NCBI GenBank assembly: GCA_047973165.1
Contig: JBKEBM010000008.1
Coordinates: 1 to 40,924 of the forward strand
Source: JBKEAD01 sp047973165
Lineage (GTDB): Bacteria > Verrucomicrobiota > Verrucomicrobiia > Chthoniobacterales > JBKEAD01
Direction: 5' to 3'
DNA: 40,924 bases
The translations under genes were made by a program, and so were the position numbers. This document shows positions 7,966 to 18,200 of this stretch, piece by piece (within the stretch, counting starts at the first letter, position 1; each line of letters starts with the position of its first letter). The notes below the pieces were generated by a model that saw only the letters and a list, made by a program, of their open reading frames with translations, did no database searches and was not told the origin of the DNA.

Positions 7966-8640
7966 TCAGGGTGAAAGGCGTTTGACTTTCCAGGCAGGGC
8001 GATCATTTGCGCCCTGTCGGGTGTAGCGGAAGCGGTCGTGGAGGCGATCGCTGCGGCCCTGCCAGAACTCGATTTGCTCAGGGCAGACACAGAAACCTCC
8101 CCAGTGGGGCGGGCAGGGGACATTTTTATTTTCGTAGCGGAGAGTGACTGCTTTGAGTTGCTCTTCGAGGACGTTGCGGTTCTCCAGGGCGTGGCTTTGC
8201 TGTGATGTCCAGGCTCCGAGCTGGCTGCCACGGGGGCGGCTGGCGAAGTATTCTTTGTTTTCAGCCACGGGGAGTTTTTCGGCGCATCCGTAAATCAGAA
8301 TCTGCCTCTCAAGTGCGGGCCAGAAAAAGCTGAGTGCGACCTGCGGGCTGGAGATGATTTGCTGTGCTTTCTCGCTTTGGTAGTTGGTGAAAAAATGGAA
8401 GCCACGCTCGTCTTCACCTTTTAATAAAACAACGCGTGCCGTGACCCGGCCAGCGGCATCTGAGGTGGAAAGCGTCATGGCATTCGGTTCCGGAATTTGC
8501 TTGCAAGCTCTTGCGTCCTCGAACCACAGGGCAAATTGAGTGCGAGGATTCGGTCGGAGTTTGTCGGCGCGGAGTTCGTTTTTTTGGTAGTTCTGACGAA
8601 GGTCCGGTAGCTTATCGAGAGGTGAATTTTCGGAGTTCAT
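7966..8640 (-). CDS. pdxH: Pyridoxamine 5'-phosphate oxidase
   Basis: PdxH oxidises pyridoxine or pyridoxamine 5'-phosphate to pyridoxal 5'-phosphate using FMN. The 224-residue protein has the full family layout: FMN-binding blocks ARVVLLKGEDERGFHFFTNY and SFFWPALERQILIYG, then the C-terminal signature around IEFWQGRSDRLHDRFRY, in which R-x-x-R-L-H-D-R is diagnostic. The start at 8640 is 4 bp past the stop of the SLC13 gene, so the two are likely co-transcribed. No link between the two functions is obvious. Confidence 0.95.
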   Translation of the reverse strand: MNSENSPLDKLPDLRQNYQKNELRADKLRPNPRTQFALWFEDARACKQIPEPNAMTLSTSDAAGRVTARVVLLKGEDERGFHFFTNYQSEKAQQIISSPQVALSFFWPALERQILIYGCAEKLPVAENKEYFASRPRGSQLGAWTSQQSHALENRNVLEEQLKAVTLRYENKNVPCPPHWGGFCVCPEQIEFWQGRSDRLHDRFRYTRQGANDRPAWKVKRLSP

Positions 8641-8644
8641 GGTA

Positions 8645-10426
8645 TTACTTTGAGGTAAGAGGCCAGAAGATCGGAATGACCAGGGTCACGATAATAAAAA
8701 GCATCAGGTTTAAAGGAACTCCTACTTTTAAAAAATCGGAGAATTTGTAGCCGCCCGCACCATAGACAAAGGTGTTTGTCTGGTAGCCGATAGGGGTCGA
8801 AAAACTTGCTGAAGCTGCAAACATGATGGCGATTAAAAAGGGCATCGGCTGCAGGTCCAGTGAGTGTGCGGTTTGCAGGGCAATCGGAGTCAGCAGAATC
8901 GCAACGGCGTTATTTGAGATCAACTCGGTGAGCAGCATCGCCAGAAAATAAATTGTCGCCAAAACAAAAATCGGGTGAGCATCACGGAAGACTCCCATGG
9001 CCTGGTCAACCAGCCAGCTTGCCGCACCGGTATTCTCGACAGCGGCTCCGAGTGAAAGCATCCCGACAATCATGGCTACGATTCTCCAGTCGATCGAATC
9101 GTAAACTTCACTCATTCGCAGACAACGTGTGAGGACCATTAAAACAACTCCGGCAAGTGCCAGGATGGAAATCGGATAAACCCCCATGGTGGCCAGGGCG
9201 ACGACTGCAAGCATGATGCCGATGACGATGGGACGTTTTTCCCGGCGGGCACCTTCGACGGCTGTGTCGGAGAGCAGCAGCAGGTCCGGGGTTTCACGCA
9301 GACGGTCAATACCGTCGTTGGAAATGCGCAGTAAAAGAGTATCGCCGAAACGCAAAGTGACCTGCCCTATATTGCGGGTAATGTTTTCTCCGTGGCGGTG
9401 AATGGCCAGGACCTGAGCTTCGTAGTCCTCTCGCAGGCGGGAGTCCTGGAGTGTGCGGCGGGCGAAGTGGGAGTTGTTTGTTACGACAGCTTCGACGATG
9501 ATGCTTTCGTCTTCGCGAATGCGCTTGAGTCCCATGGCAGCTTCGTCGGCGGGCGCCATGCCCTGGACGCTTTCGATCTCTACCATGCCGGAGCGGGTGC
9601 CTCCGAAGGTGAGACGGTCGCTGGCCTGGAGGACGATATTTTTTTTGTCTCCCGAGAGGACGGAGCCGTTTCGTGTGATTTCGCGGACCTGTAGGTTGGA
9701 GATTTTAAAGAGTTCGCTTTCGGAGAGTTTTTTTCCGACAAGTTCGGAGTCGGGGGTGACGAGCATTTCGGTGGTGTATTCCCGGGTGGCGGTTGCGTTG
9801 ACCAGGGAGGCCAGGGATTCCCGGTCGGGCAGGAGGTGGCGTCCGATGAGGGTCATGTAAAGAATGCCGACGCCGCAGACGATGATGCCGACGGAGGATA
9901 TCTCGAACATGCCGATGTCTATATTGTAGCGTGATCTGGCGATGGAGCTGACGACGAGGTTTGTCGAGGTGCCGATCAGTGAGCAGGTCCCGCCAAAGAT
10001 TGCTGCGTAGGAAAGCGGGATAAGGAGTTTGCTTGCACTGATTTCATAATGTCGTGCGACGCCGAGAACCAGGGGCATCAGTGCGACGACGACCGGGGTG
10101 TTATTTACAAAAGCGGAGGTAAAAGCAACCCCGGCCATCAGGACGAGCAGGAGTTTGACTTCGGTGACTTTTGAGAAGCGGCGCATGAGACGGCCTACGT
10201 CCTCGATGGCTCCGCAGCGCTGGAGTCCGGCACTGAGAATGAACATGGCTGCGACAGTGATCGGTGCTTCGTTGGCGAAGGACTTCAGTGTCTCGGCCGG
10301 GCTGATCCAGCCGAAGAGGGCTACGGCGACCAGGACTCCCAGGGCGACCAGGTCGGGCGGGATAGCCTCTGTGAGGAAGAGAATGAAGACCACGAGGATC
10401 AGCAGAAAGACGAGAGCAATGGTCAT
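8645..10426 (-). CDS. SLC13/DASS family transporter with two RCK_C domains
   Basis: A 593-residue inner-membrane protein with the layout of SAC1/YfbS-like anion transporters. About five transmembrane helices at the N terminus include the substrate/Na+ motif GTSTNLVV. Two soluble TrkA_C (RCK_C) domains follow at roughly residues 205-290 and 295-385. A second membrane half contains the paired motif STPIGYQTNTFV. Family members carry sulfate, di- or tricarboxylates or other anions, usually with sodium. The substrate cannot be decided here. It is divergent from the gene at 10551 and 4 bp upstream of pdxH. Confidence 0.88.
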   Translation of the reverse strand: MTIALVFLLILVVFILFLTEAIPPDLVALGVLVAVALFGWISPAETLKSFANEAPITVAAMFILSAGLQRCGAIEDVGRLMRRFSKVTEVKLLLVLMAGVAFTSAFVNNTPVVVALMPLVLGVARHYEISASKLLIPLSYAAIFGGTCSLIGTSTNLVVSSIARSRYNIDIGMFEISSVGIIVCGVGILYMTLIGRHLLPDRESLASLVNATATREYTTEMLVTPDSELVGKKLSESELFKISNLQVREITRNGSVLSGDKKNIVLQASDRLTFGGTRSGMVEIESVQGMAPADEAAMGLKRIREDESIIVEAVVTNNSHFARRTLQDSRLREDYEAQVLAIHRHGENITRNIGQVTLRFGDTLLLRISNDGIDRLRETPDLLLLSDTAVEGARREKRPIVIGIMLAVVALATMGVYPISILALAGVVLMVLTRCLRMSEVYDSIDWRIVAMIVGMLSLGAAVENTGAASWLVDQAMGVFRDAHPIFVLATIYFLAMLLTELISNNAVAILLTPIALQTAHSLDLQPMPFLIAIMFAASASFSTPIGYQTNTFVYGAGGYKFSDFLKVGVPLNLMLFIIVTLVIPIFWPLTSK

Positions 10427-10550
10427 AAGCCGGAAAGAAAAAACTCAGCCGAAATAAAGAAGGTTTTTGGGAAATTGAAAGCAGTTTTTAATGCAGTGAC
10501 CAAGAATTTCAGAGTCGGGTTGGAGTTGCAATTTTTAAAGTGATTCTGGC

Positions 10551-11003
10551 ATGCTGTTTGGTTTGATTATGGGAACAATTCGGGCAATGTCGGTAGCGTT
10601 TTCTCTGGGGGTGCTTTATTTTATAGCAGCCATTCCGGCGGGTGTTGGTATGGGGTTGTCGGTTGTTCTCTCTGCCTTTTGTGCCTGGCTTGGATACACT
10701 TTGAGTGGCTGGTTGATCCTGGTAATGGGGGAGTCCGCACGAAAATGGCTGGAGCGAAAATTTAAATTTTCAGTGAAGCCGGATCCTCAAAAACTGATTT
10801 GGCGAATGTGGTCGCGCTGGGGGCTTCCCGGGGTGGGGCTTCTGGCTCCGGTGACCTGTGGGCCGTGCATCGGGGCTTTGCTTGCCTTGTCGCTGGGGGA
10901 GCGCTCCTGGCGTATTTTGTTTTGGATTGCTGTCGGGGTGCTGCCGTGGTGTGTGGGGTTCGGAGTTCTGACTGCAACAGGCAGCGAGTTGCTGAAAGGT
11001 TAG
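10551..11003 (+). CDS. Small multi-drug export-like integral membrane protein
   Basis: A 150-residue membrane protein with about four hydrophobic segments and a central basic stretch (RKWLERKFKF). The C-terminal half, with the block LLAPVTCGPCIGALLALSLG followed by a WRILFWIAVG helix, resembles the small multi-drug export family (PF06695), which despite its name has no proven transport role. The reading frame opens close to the Met at 10551. It is convergent with the M20 peptidase gene, with only 10 bp between their stop codons. Confidence 0.65.
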   Translation: MLFGLIMGTIRAMSVAFSLGVLYFIAAIPAGVGMGLSVVLSAFCAWLGYTLSGWLILVMGESARKWLERKFKFSVKPDPQKLIWRMWSRWGLPGVGLLAPVTCGPCIGALLALSLGERSWRILFWIAVGVLPWCVGFGVLTATGSELLKG

Positions 11004-11013
11004 GAGGATTTTT

Positions 11014-12222
11014 TTATGAGCTGGATGTACGAGGGAGTGGGGTTAGCGCGAGGTCTTTGTAAACCTGAGCGGCGAGGGTGACCTGGTCGAGGGCGATCCA
11101 TTCGTCCGTGGTGTGAGCCTGTGCGATATCTCCGGGCCCTAAAACGAAGGTTGGGATTCCGATGTCTGTGAGGTTGGACCCGTCTGTGCCGTAAGCCTCG
11201 CCACGGGGTGGGGAGGGGATGTCGTATTTTGAGAGGGGAGTTTTTAAATAAGATTCAAGCAGAGGTTCGGCCAGTGGTTGCATGGGCGGATCGAGGAAGT
11301 AATCGTCTTTTAGCTCCGCTTTTATTTCGGGATGGGCCTGGCGGATTTTTTCGAGTTCTTTTTCGAGTTCGTCGATGATGCGTGCATGGTCTTCGCCTGG
11401 GACGATGCGGCGGTCCAGGCCGATCTCGCAAAGGTCGGGGATAATGTTGATTTGTTTTCCTCCCTGGATGAGGTTGATGCTGCTGCGGGCTTTGCCGGTG
11501 AGGGGGTGCCCGGCGGTGAGTTGCGGGATATAGTTTTGCTCGAAATGATCGATCACTCGCATCATGGAGGAGATGGCGGAGTGTCCGCGCTCGGGGCGTG
11601 AGGAGTGTGCGGGCTGTCCGTGGGTGCAGATATTTACACGGGCCACGCCGTTGTGCGCGATGACGGGAGCAAGCAGAGTGGGTTCGCCGACGATGGCAAG
11701 ATTTGGGCGCCAGGTGTTTTGCTCAATGCCGTGCTCGCAGTAGGAGCGGATACCGCGTTTGGAAATTTCTTCGTCGATGACAAAAAGGAGGGCGCAGTTG
11801 TTGGGGCGTTCGGAGGAGTCGGTGAGGAGTTCTTTTAAGGTCTGGAGCATGGCAGCACCGGAGGCTTTGGTGTCGCTGGTGCCGCGTCCGAGCATTTTGC
11901 CGTTTTCGATTTTTGCGCAAAACGGATCGAAGTCCATTCCGGCTACGCTTACGACATCCATGTGGCTTTCAAAAAGCAGCCAGGGTTTTTCTTCGGGGCG
12001 AGAATCGGAGGGGAGGGTGATGAGGAGATTGAAACTGTCGTCGAGGTCATCGACGGGGAGACGCTGCGTTGTGAGGCCCCAGTTTTTTGCGAGTTTTTCG
12101 AGGCTTTCGGCGAGGGGGCGTTCGGCTGCGGGGCGGCCCGAGACGTTTGAGTTGACCGTATCGATTTGGACCATGTGGCCGAGGAGGCCGATGACGGATT
12201 GGTTGGGATCGTGGTTGCTCAT
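11014..12222 (-). CDS. M20 family metallopeptidase (ArgE/DapE-like)
   Basis: A 402-residue zinc hydrolase of the M20 family. Metal-binding segments are visible: SHMDVVSV, GRGTSDTKASGAA and IVGEPT, with a dimerisation domain around residues 190-300 (HGQPAHSSRPERGHSA) and a C-terminal AQAHTTDEW His motif. Relatives include acetylornithine deacetylase and succinyl-diaminopimelate desuccinylase. Residues alone do not separate these, and no arg genes are nearby, so I leave the symbol empty. It starts 9 bp after the YhaM-like gene and is probably in the same transcript. Confidence 0.88.
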   Translation of the reverse strand: MSNHDPNQSVIGLLGHMVQIDTVNSNVSGRPAAERPLAESLEKLAKNWGLTTQRLPVDDLDDSFNLLITLPSDSRPEEKPWLLFESHMDVVSVAGMDFDPFCAKIENGKMLGRGTSDTKASGAAMLQTLKELLTDSSERPNNCALLFVIDEEISKRGIRSYCEHGIEQNTWRPNLAIVGEPTLLAPVIAHNGVARVNICTHGQPAHSSRPERGHSAISSMMRVIDHFEQNYIPQLTAGHPLTGKARSSINLIQGGKQINIIPDLCEIGLDRRIVPGEDHARIIDELEKELEKIRQAHPEIKAELKDDYFLDPPMQPLAEPLLESYLKTPLSKYDIPSPPRGEAYGTDGSNLTDIGIPTFVLGPGDIAQAHTTDEWIALDQVTLAAQVYKDLALTPLPRTSSS

Positions 12223-12231
12223 AAAAGTGCC

Positions 12232-13311
12232 TCAGAAAGTTGTTTCGGGTGGTGTTTCAGGCTGAGGTTCCGGGGGTTGCGGATCAAATTTTTGCAGGGG
12301 AGTGATGAGGGAGACGTTGAGTGGCCGGCGGCGCTCGTGAATGTTTGGGGCGATGCAGGGGGATTTTTCGTAAGTCTCGTTGACCATTTGGAGTCGGGCA
12401 TCGAGGTTGTCGATGTAGTGGAGAGCGAGGGCTTCGGGGGTTTTTGGTTCGACTGGTGAGCCAAACTGCAGCTCGCCGTGGTGGGAAGCTACGAGGTGCA
12501 GAAGGTGGATACGAACCTGTTCGGTGGCGGGTTTGAGATCACTCCAGGTGGGTTTTTCGTCGTCGAGTTTGTTCCAGATTTTGTTGACGAGTTCGACACC
12601 GATGCTGATGTGTCCGAGCATTTCTCCGAAGAGCTCCCGGGAGATGGTCAGGTCGTGCTCGCCGGGACAGGTTTCCCAGAGTTTTCCGGAGTCGTGAAAG
12701 AGGATGCCGGCTAGCAGGAGGTCCTGGTTGAGCTGGGTATAAACCTGGCAGAGGGCGAGGGCGGAGCGCATCATTTGAGAGCTGTGCTCGCAGAGACCGC
12801 CGCGGCGTGCGTGGTGGTAGGTTCGCGCAGCGGCAGCCCGCTTGAAACGCTCTCCGAATTCTTCTAAAAAACACTCACTCAGGCGCTTCAGGCGGGGGTC
12901 TTTCATCTCTGAGACCTGCTGACAGATGAAGTTGTAGTTTGCCTCGGTGGCCTGACGGGTTTCTGCGGAGCCGGAGAGAAAATCGAGGCTGCGCTCTTCG
13001 TTGACTGCGGTGATCTGCCAGCGTTTTGCGTCGATTCCGTAGATGCCGTTTTGGTAAAAATCTCCTGTGATTTCTACGCAGTTTTTTTCCTTGAGTGTTT
13101 CGCAAACGAGAAAGGCGTCTGTGTCGCTCCAGGCTCGCAGGGTGAGGGTGGAGTCGTGGTCGCGGAGTTTGAGTTCCCAATAGGGCTTGCCGTTGCTTGA
13201 TTCTTTTTTTTGGAGGGACTCGATTTGCGCCAGGAGTTTAGCGGGTTCGCTGCCTTCGCGGGTTGCCTGATTGAGCTGCGAAATGGTGAGGAACCCGGAT
13301 GAAGCGGTCAT
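12232..13311 (-). CDS. YhaM-like OB-fold/HD domain 3'-5' exoribonuclease
   Basis: A 359-residue protein with an N-terminal OB-fold (KPYWELKLRDHDSTLTLRAW) and a C-terminal HD phosphohydrolase domain. Metal-binding residues are visible in LCEHSSQMM, ILFHDSGKLWE, SHHGEL and HYIDNLDAR. This two-domain layout is that of YhaM/CBF1, a 3'-5' exonuclease. I chose the start MTASSGFLTISQLNQ at 13311; an upstream in-frame Met at 13350 would lie inside the rpmA terminator. The M20 peptidase follows by 9 bp. Confidence 0.85.
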   Translation of the reverse strand: MTASSGFLTISQLNQATREGSEPAKLLAQIESLQKKESSNGKPYWELKLRDHDSTLTLRAWSDTDAFLVCETLKEKNCVEITGDFYQNGIYGIDAKRWQITAVNEERSLDFLSGSAETRQATEANYNFICQQVSEMKDPRLKRLSECFLEEFGERFKRAAAARTYHHARRGGLCEHSSQMMRSALALCQVYTQLNQDLLLAGILFHDSGKLWETCPGEHDLTISRELFGEMLGHISIGVELVNKIWNKLDDEKPTWSDLKPATEQVRIHLLHLVASHHGELQFGSPVEPKTPEALALHYIDNLDARLQMVNETYEKSPCIAPNIHERRRPLNVSLITPLQKFDPQPPEPQPETPPETTF

Positions 13312-13348
13312 GCCTGATACTCTTGACGGATAGCGGGGGAGGGGCAAC

Positions 13349-13386
13349 AAAAAACCGGGCCGAAGATTTTTCGGCCCGGTTTTTTG
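13349..13386. terminator. Intrinsic terminator downstream of rpmA
   Basis: A near-perfect hairpin: AACCGGGCCGAA pairs with TTCGGCCCGGTT across a short loop, flanked by an A-run on one side and a T-run on the other, so it should work in both directions. On the minus strand it follows rpmA and separates rplU-rpmA from the YhaM-like gene. Confidence 0.9.
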
Positions 13387-13404
13387 GAAATAAAATGAAA
13401 AGTC

Positions 13405-13653
13405 TTAGTTGCTGCTGACGACGTTTACCCGGCGTCCGCCACGATCAAACTCGACTTTGCCTTCGGTGAGTGCCCAGATCGTGTAGTCGCGTCCGAGGCC
13501 TACATTGCGTCCGGGAAGAAATTTGGTTCCGCGCTGACGGAGGATGATGTTTCCCGGGATGACGTGTTCGCCGCCAAATTTTTTGATGCCGAGGCGTTTG
13601 CTTTTGCTGTCGCGTCCGTTTTTGACGCTGCCTTGTCCTTTTTTATGAGCCAT
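13405..13653 (-). CDS. rpmA: 50S ribosomal protein L27
   Basis: An 82-residue protein beginning MAHKKGQGSVKNGRDSKSKR, the standard L27 start without the Firmicutes-type cleaved N-terminal extension. The conserved core KKFGGEHVIPGNIILRQRG is intact. L27 reaches the peptidyl transferase centre. It follows rplU by 37 bp, the near-universal rplU-rpmA order, and is followed by a strong terminator. The usual third partner, obgE, is not adjacent here. Confidence 0.97.
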   Translation of the reverse strand: MAHKKGQGSVKNGRDSKSKRLGIKKFGGEHVIPGNIILRQRGTKFLPGRNVGLGRDYTIWALTEGKVEFDRGGRRVNVVSSN

Positions 13654-13690
13654 GGTTGGAAATGGTTACGATTTGAATTAAGTTTAAAAA

Positions 13691-14005
13691 TTAAGCTGCG
13701 ACGCCTGTGATTTTGAGGCGTGTGTGCCGCTGGCGATGGCCGACAGTACGGTGGTAGCCTTTGCGACGTTTGAATTTGTAGGCGACGACTTTATCGTCTT
13801 TTACCTGGTCGACGACTTCGGCGGTGACTTTTGCACCGGAGACGTGTGGTGTGCCTACGGAGACGGTTTTGCCGTCTGAGACGAGAAGAACCTCATCAAA
13901 GGTTGCTTTTTGACCGGCTTCAATCTCGAGTTTTTCAACATCGAGGATGTCACCTTTTTCGACGCGGTATTGTTTACCGCCAGTTTGGAAAATTGCGTAT
14001 GCCAT
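13691..14005 (-). CDS. rplU: 50S ribosomal protein L21
   Basis: A 104-residue protein with the classic L21 start MAYAIFQTGGKQYRVEKGD and the C-terminal signature YKFKRRKGYHRTVGHRQ. Family length is normal. It is the first gene of the rplU-rpmA pair on the minus strand. The 86 bp between it and lepB should hold the promoter; I see no clear consensus there. Confidence 0.97.
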   Translation of the reverse strand: MAYAIFQTGGKQYRVEKGDILDVEKLEIEAGQKATFDEVLLVSDGKTVSVGTPHVSGAKVTAEVVDQVKDDKVVAYKFKRRKGYHRTVGHRQRHTRLKITGVAA

Positions 14006-14091
14006 AAAATCAGAATGAGAAATTCAGAGCCGGAGAGGATTCCACAAGCTCTCGGTGCTGACAAGGGAAAATTTCAGTAATTTTGCGGTTC

Positions 14092-15198
14092 TCAGCGAAT
14101 CCAGCCCCAGCGTTTGCTGAAGGGCCAGTAAACGATGGCGCCGCATCCGGCAACGTTTTCTTCCGGGACGGTACCCCAGTTTCGGCTGTCGCTGCTGTTG
14201 TAGCTGTTGTCACCGAGAGCGAAGTAACTTTTTGCCGGGACGGTGAAGGTGGCTGTGGGGCTGCCCAGGTATTGGGTGCCGTTTGAATAGCCACGGTAGC
14301 CGTCTTTTTTGCTCATAACCAGTTGGAAGGCGGGTTGGGTGGCGATTTTTCCATTTACATAAAGATTTGGCGGATCAATGCGCAGGGTTTGGCCGGGGAT
14401 GCCGGCGAGGCGTTTGATATAGTGTTGAGATTCCACGCCGAAGGGGAGGGTGCTTTGGATGCGTCGGATTCCGATAGTTTTAAAAACGAAGACGTCCGCT
14501 GGCTTCGGACGCACAAAGTGGTAGGAGACTTTATCAACAAAAATCTGGTCGCCTGTCTGTATCCAGCCTCGTGCCATGGTGTCGCCTTTATTAAAGCTGC
14601 GTCCCTCGCGGAGATGGAAGTCGTTGACCAGCGGTGCGAGTGGAGAGAAGAGGCGGTATTGTTTTTGTTCGGTTTGGATGTCGGTGAAGGTGAAAAAATT
14701 GAGGTAAGTTTTTTCTCGCATTGCGATGACTTTGTCGTGATCGGCTTCGGATTTGAGATCGATAAAATTGCGTCCGAAAACGATGAGTTCAACCGCCCGT
14801 TTAAAAAAATTCGGAGTGGGTTCGTCGCTGGGGGTTCCCACGATGCCGTAGAGCGTGGGCTGCATGGAGCCGGTGGGAATTTTAAACGGCTGCAAAAAAT
14901 AGGCGCGGATACCGGCAGCGATGATAATGGCGATAATGATGACCTCGCAGTTTTCACGCCAGGCTGCGTTTTTTTTCGGCGGGGCAATTTTTTCCACGCA
15001 CTGGTCCAGGGCCTGCATGGCTTTTTCAATTTCCTCGCGACTTCGGTTTTTGACTCCGCTTTTGAGAGCATCGCTGGCATCCTGGAGTTGCTGTTTTTCT
15101 TTATCCGAAAAAATATCCCGGCGGTAGGCGAGAAGCTTTTTTGCTCCGGAAAGGTAATGCTTTGCCTCTTTAAGATAGCGCGGTGTGAAGGGCCACAT
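14092..15198 (-). CDS. lepB: Signal peptidase I
   Basis: LepB cleaves signal peptides of exported proteins at the periplasmic face of the inner membrane. From MWPFTPRYLKEAKHYL the protein is 368 residues. The first ~80 residues are charged and helical, followed by a transmembrane helix (about 85-100). The catalytic Ser lies in PTGSMQPTLYG at about residue 111, and the general-base Lys in YIKRLAGIPG. The final box is FALGDNSYNSSDSR. An insertion of roughly 60 residues follows the Ser motif, making the protein longer than minimal homologues. I reject the upstream Met at 15282 because it adds a non-homologous, non-hydrophobic leader. Confidence 0.93.
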   Translation of the reverse strand: MWPFTPRYLKEAKHYLSGAKKLLAYRRDIFSDKEKQQLQDASDALKSGVKNRSREEIEKAMQALDQCVEKIAPPKKNAAWRENCEVIIIAIIIAAGIRAYFLQPFKIPTGSMQPTLYGIVGTPSDEPTPNFFKRAVELIVFGRNFIDLKSEADHDKVIAMREKTYLNFFTFTDIQTEQKQYRLFSPLAPLVNDFHLREGRSFNKGDTMARGWIQTGDQIFVDKVSYHFVRPKPADVFVFKTIGIRRIQSTLPFGVESQHYIKRLAGIPGQTLRIDPPNLYVNGKIATQPAFQLVMSKKDGYRGYSNGTQYLGSPTATFTVPAKSYFALGDNSYNSSDSRNWGTVPEENVAGCGAIVYWPFSKRWGWIR

Positions 15199-15287
15199 GG
15201 TCGGTGTTTTGCTTTGCCTGTCCGGGTGCGGACAGGGCTGGAATTTCGGGCGGTATGTTAGGTTGAATCGGCAATGAAGCAATCAGT

Positions 15288-18200
15288 TTATTCCGGATTG
15301 TTCGAAAACAAATGCGCAAGGATTTGTCGGCACAGAGCCTTGTCTTCGCTCAGGTCGGTTTTAACTACCTTCATTTTTGGTAGCAGTGCCGACCAGAAAT
15401 CGGGAGCTTCTTCTTCGAGAAAAACCGTGGCCGGATTTGCGTATAAAATCTGTATCTCCTGAATGCGGGAGTCGATGGCGAGTTCCTGAGACTTTTTGAA
15501 AAAGCCGAAGAGTTTTTTGAGGCCCTGGGCTTTTGTTGGGGCTGTCCGGGTATTCGGATCGTGGAGTTCCGGTGCGATGAGTGTGAGCCGGCCAGGCTGG
15601 TCCGGGCTTTGCGGCAGGGAGTGGAGCAGGTCAAAGCTTTTCTCTGCTGCTGCACCGACGGCGATGACATGGAGCGGTGCTTCTTTGGCAAAGGCAATGA
15701 CTTCAGCAGCAAGAGTGCCCGGCAATTCGCTATGCGGGTTGATTTGCGCAAAGCCAAGAGTCATGTCTTTTTCCAGGTCTGCCCTTAGCTCGTCTGTTAA
15801 ATCTCTTCCGATACCTTCTTCACAAAAAACGAGCAGTGCCCCTTTGGTGGGTTCTTCACCGGGGACTGCCTGCACAATGTCGAGTGTGGAGGAGGGTGTT
15901 GGTTTAGCTGAATCGTTGCTGTCGACCTCCGGTTTAGTTGTTGTCGGGGTGTTGGGGGTAGCCCTCTCAGCTTTAACCGGAGGTGGGGTGTCTTCGTGAA
16001 GCGGGAGAGTTGCGGTCAGCAAATCGCGCTGCCCTTTTCCGTATTTGTCCCTGGGGAGGCGGGCGATTGTCGCGGCGCGAACATCAAAGTCTGCGTCGCG
16101 TTGGAGTACGGATTGACCGTATCTTTTTTTATCTTTGGGCAGCGAGGAATGTGCACCTGCCGGCATGATCCAGCAATCGAGAGTGGGCATACTGGCATCG
16201 GTAGCAACATGAAAATAAACTTCAAAAACCGAGGGATGATTTTCAAAGGCTGCACGCAGTCGCGCTGTTTCTTCTCGCGTGAGTTGTTCGCTGGGTTCTA
16301 CGAGAAAATACGATGCCTGTCGCGTGCCGGCAAAACCTCGTTTTCCGGTTTTAAAACGCCTGGTCTCCGGAGTTCGATCCTGGGGTTTGAAGAGATCGTT
16401 CTGTGCTTCGGTGGGTTTAAAAATAGTCGTCTCCAGGCTGAGTTCGCCAGCGAATCCTCGCGGGAGTTCGCGTCCGCGTTCGTCTGCAGCCATGGAGCGA
16501 ACGGGGGCGTGCGTGCGGCCAGGAGCGATCAGGCCGGGGCGCTCGGAGTCGCTGAAGAGTTCTTCATTGGTTCGTTCAAAACCAAAGGCATTGAGTCGCT
16601 GCGGTGCCCAGACGCTGCGCAGGGAGATACGATCTCCGGCAAGCTCCTGCCAGGCTTCCAGTGCTTTTTTGGGCAGATAAAAATCTCCGTCCACCCATAC
16701 CGAACGCACACAATCCGGGATTTGCTGGTTTAAATCTTTGAGGAAGTGCAGCCACTGCACCCACCAGGAGCCGGGGATGTGCAGGTGAGAGACGCAGCCT
16801 GCCTGGAGTGCCTCCTGAAAGGCACTGCGAGTAGCCCAAACATCACCTTCAGGAAAAACAAGCGTACCGCCCGCAAGAAGAGAGGCAGCAATTTTTTCGA
16901 TCAGCCCGGGACCGGGTGCGGAGGTTATCAGCAGGCGATCTTCTTCCTGGAGCAGTTTTCGCTGGACCAGCGAAGTGGCAGCAGCGGTGAGGGTAGCCTC
17001 GTCGAGTTCGATATTTTTATCGGGAGCTTCAAAAATAAACCGGGCAGGGCTTTTGGTGTCCCTGGATTGCAGGGTGCTGTCGGAGAGTTGGGAAATTTTA
17101 TCCCAGATTTTATCGACCTGCAGGGTTTTGATTTCTGTATTTGCCGGGTCGAAGGAGGCTTCTGTTCCGGCATCGATGAGGACACAGGTGCACTCCGCCG
17201 CTCCAAAAAATTGCTTTGCCCGGTCGGGGCTGATCAAATCGTCTGCAACGTAAATCGTGCGCCCACCCTTGATTGCAGCCAGCAACACGACGACAAGGAG
17301 GGGGGTGGTCGTGAGACAGATTCCGAGTGCAGCCTCGGGTGTGGCACTTTTTTTGAGATGGCGCAGGAGCTGATTGGAAAGCGCATCGATGTCGGAAAAA
17401 CTCATGATGTCCTCTCCGTAAACTGCGGCGGGAGAGCTGGCATAGCGGGAAATTGCGTGTTCGAGTGCATCGGAGAGCAGGTCGGGCTTTGCCGCCGGAA
17501 AATCTTCCTGAGTTGGAACAAGGTCGATTGTTTTTGCGCCCTCTGAGAGCTGCAGCAGAATGTTTTTGTAAAGACCGAGCAAGTCCAGCATGTCTGTCTC
17601 GCGGTAACGTGCAGCATCGTAGTCGATGCTAAGTTCCAGGCCTTTTTTACCAACAGAACGAAGAACGAGCGGGCAGGAATAACTCTCTGAAAGTTGCGCA
17701 TCTGCATTGATCCAGCGCGGGAGAGCCGTGTGCAAGCGGTCTGTCAGACTCTCCTGGCGATGGATAAAAAGATGGTCCAGGCGGCTCAGGCCACGTTTGC
17801 CGGCAGGCAGTTCGGCGAGTTCTTCAGGGTCGGTGAGGATGGCACCTTCGGCGGACCACATGCGATCAACCATACGTGCAATCCAGGCCGGTGCTTCCAT
17901 AGCTGCAGAGTCCTGCGCAATGACGGGCAGGGCATTTTCAAAAATTCCGCAGACTTCCCGGTGTTTCTCCGGGAGGAGGCGTCGGGCATTTGCCAGCCAG
18001 TGGCCGACAGCGATATTTTCGGCGTTGAGACGAGCCAGGAGCAGGGTCCATGCGGCGGAAAGAATTGCGCTTAATTGTGTATCCTGCTCCCTGGCCAGGG
18101 CGTTGAGTTTGTCCGCATCGTCTCGCAAAAATTCTTTCCGAACGACTCCCCGGGCGGCTGAGGTATCCTGCGGCTCAGCCAGAAAGCGCAGGGGATTTTT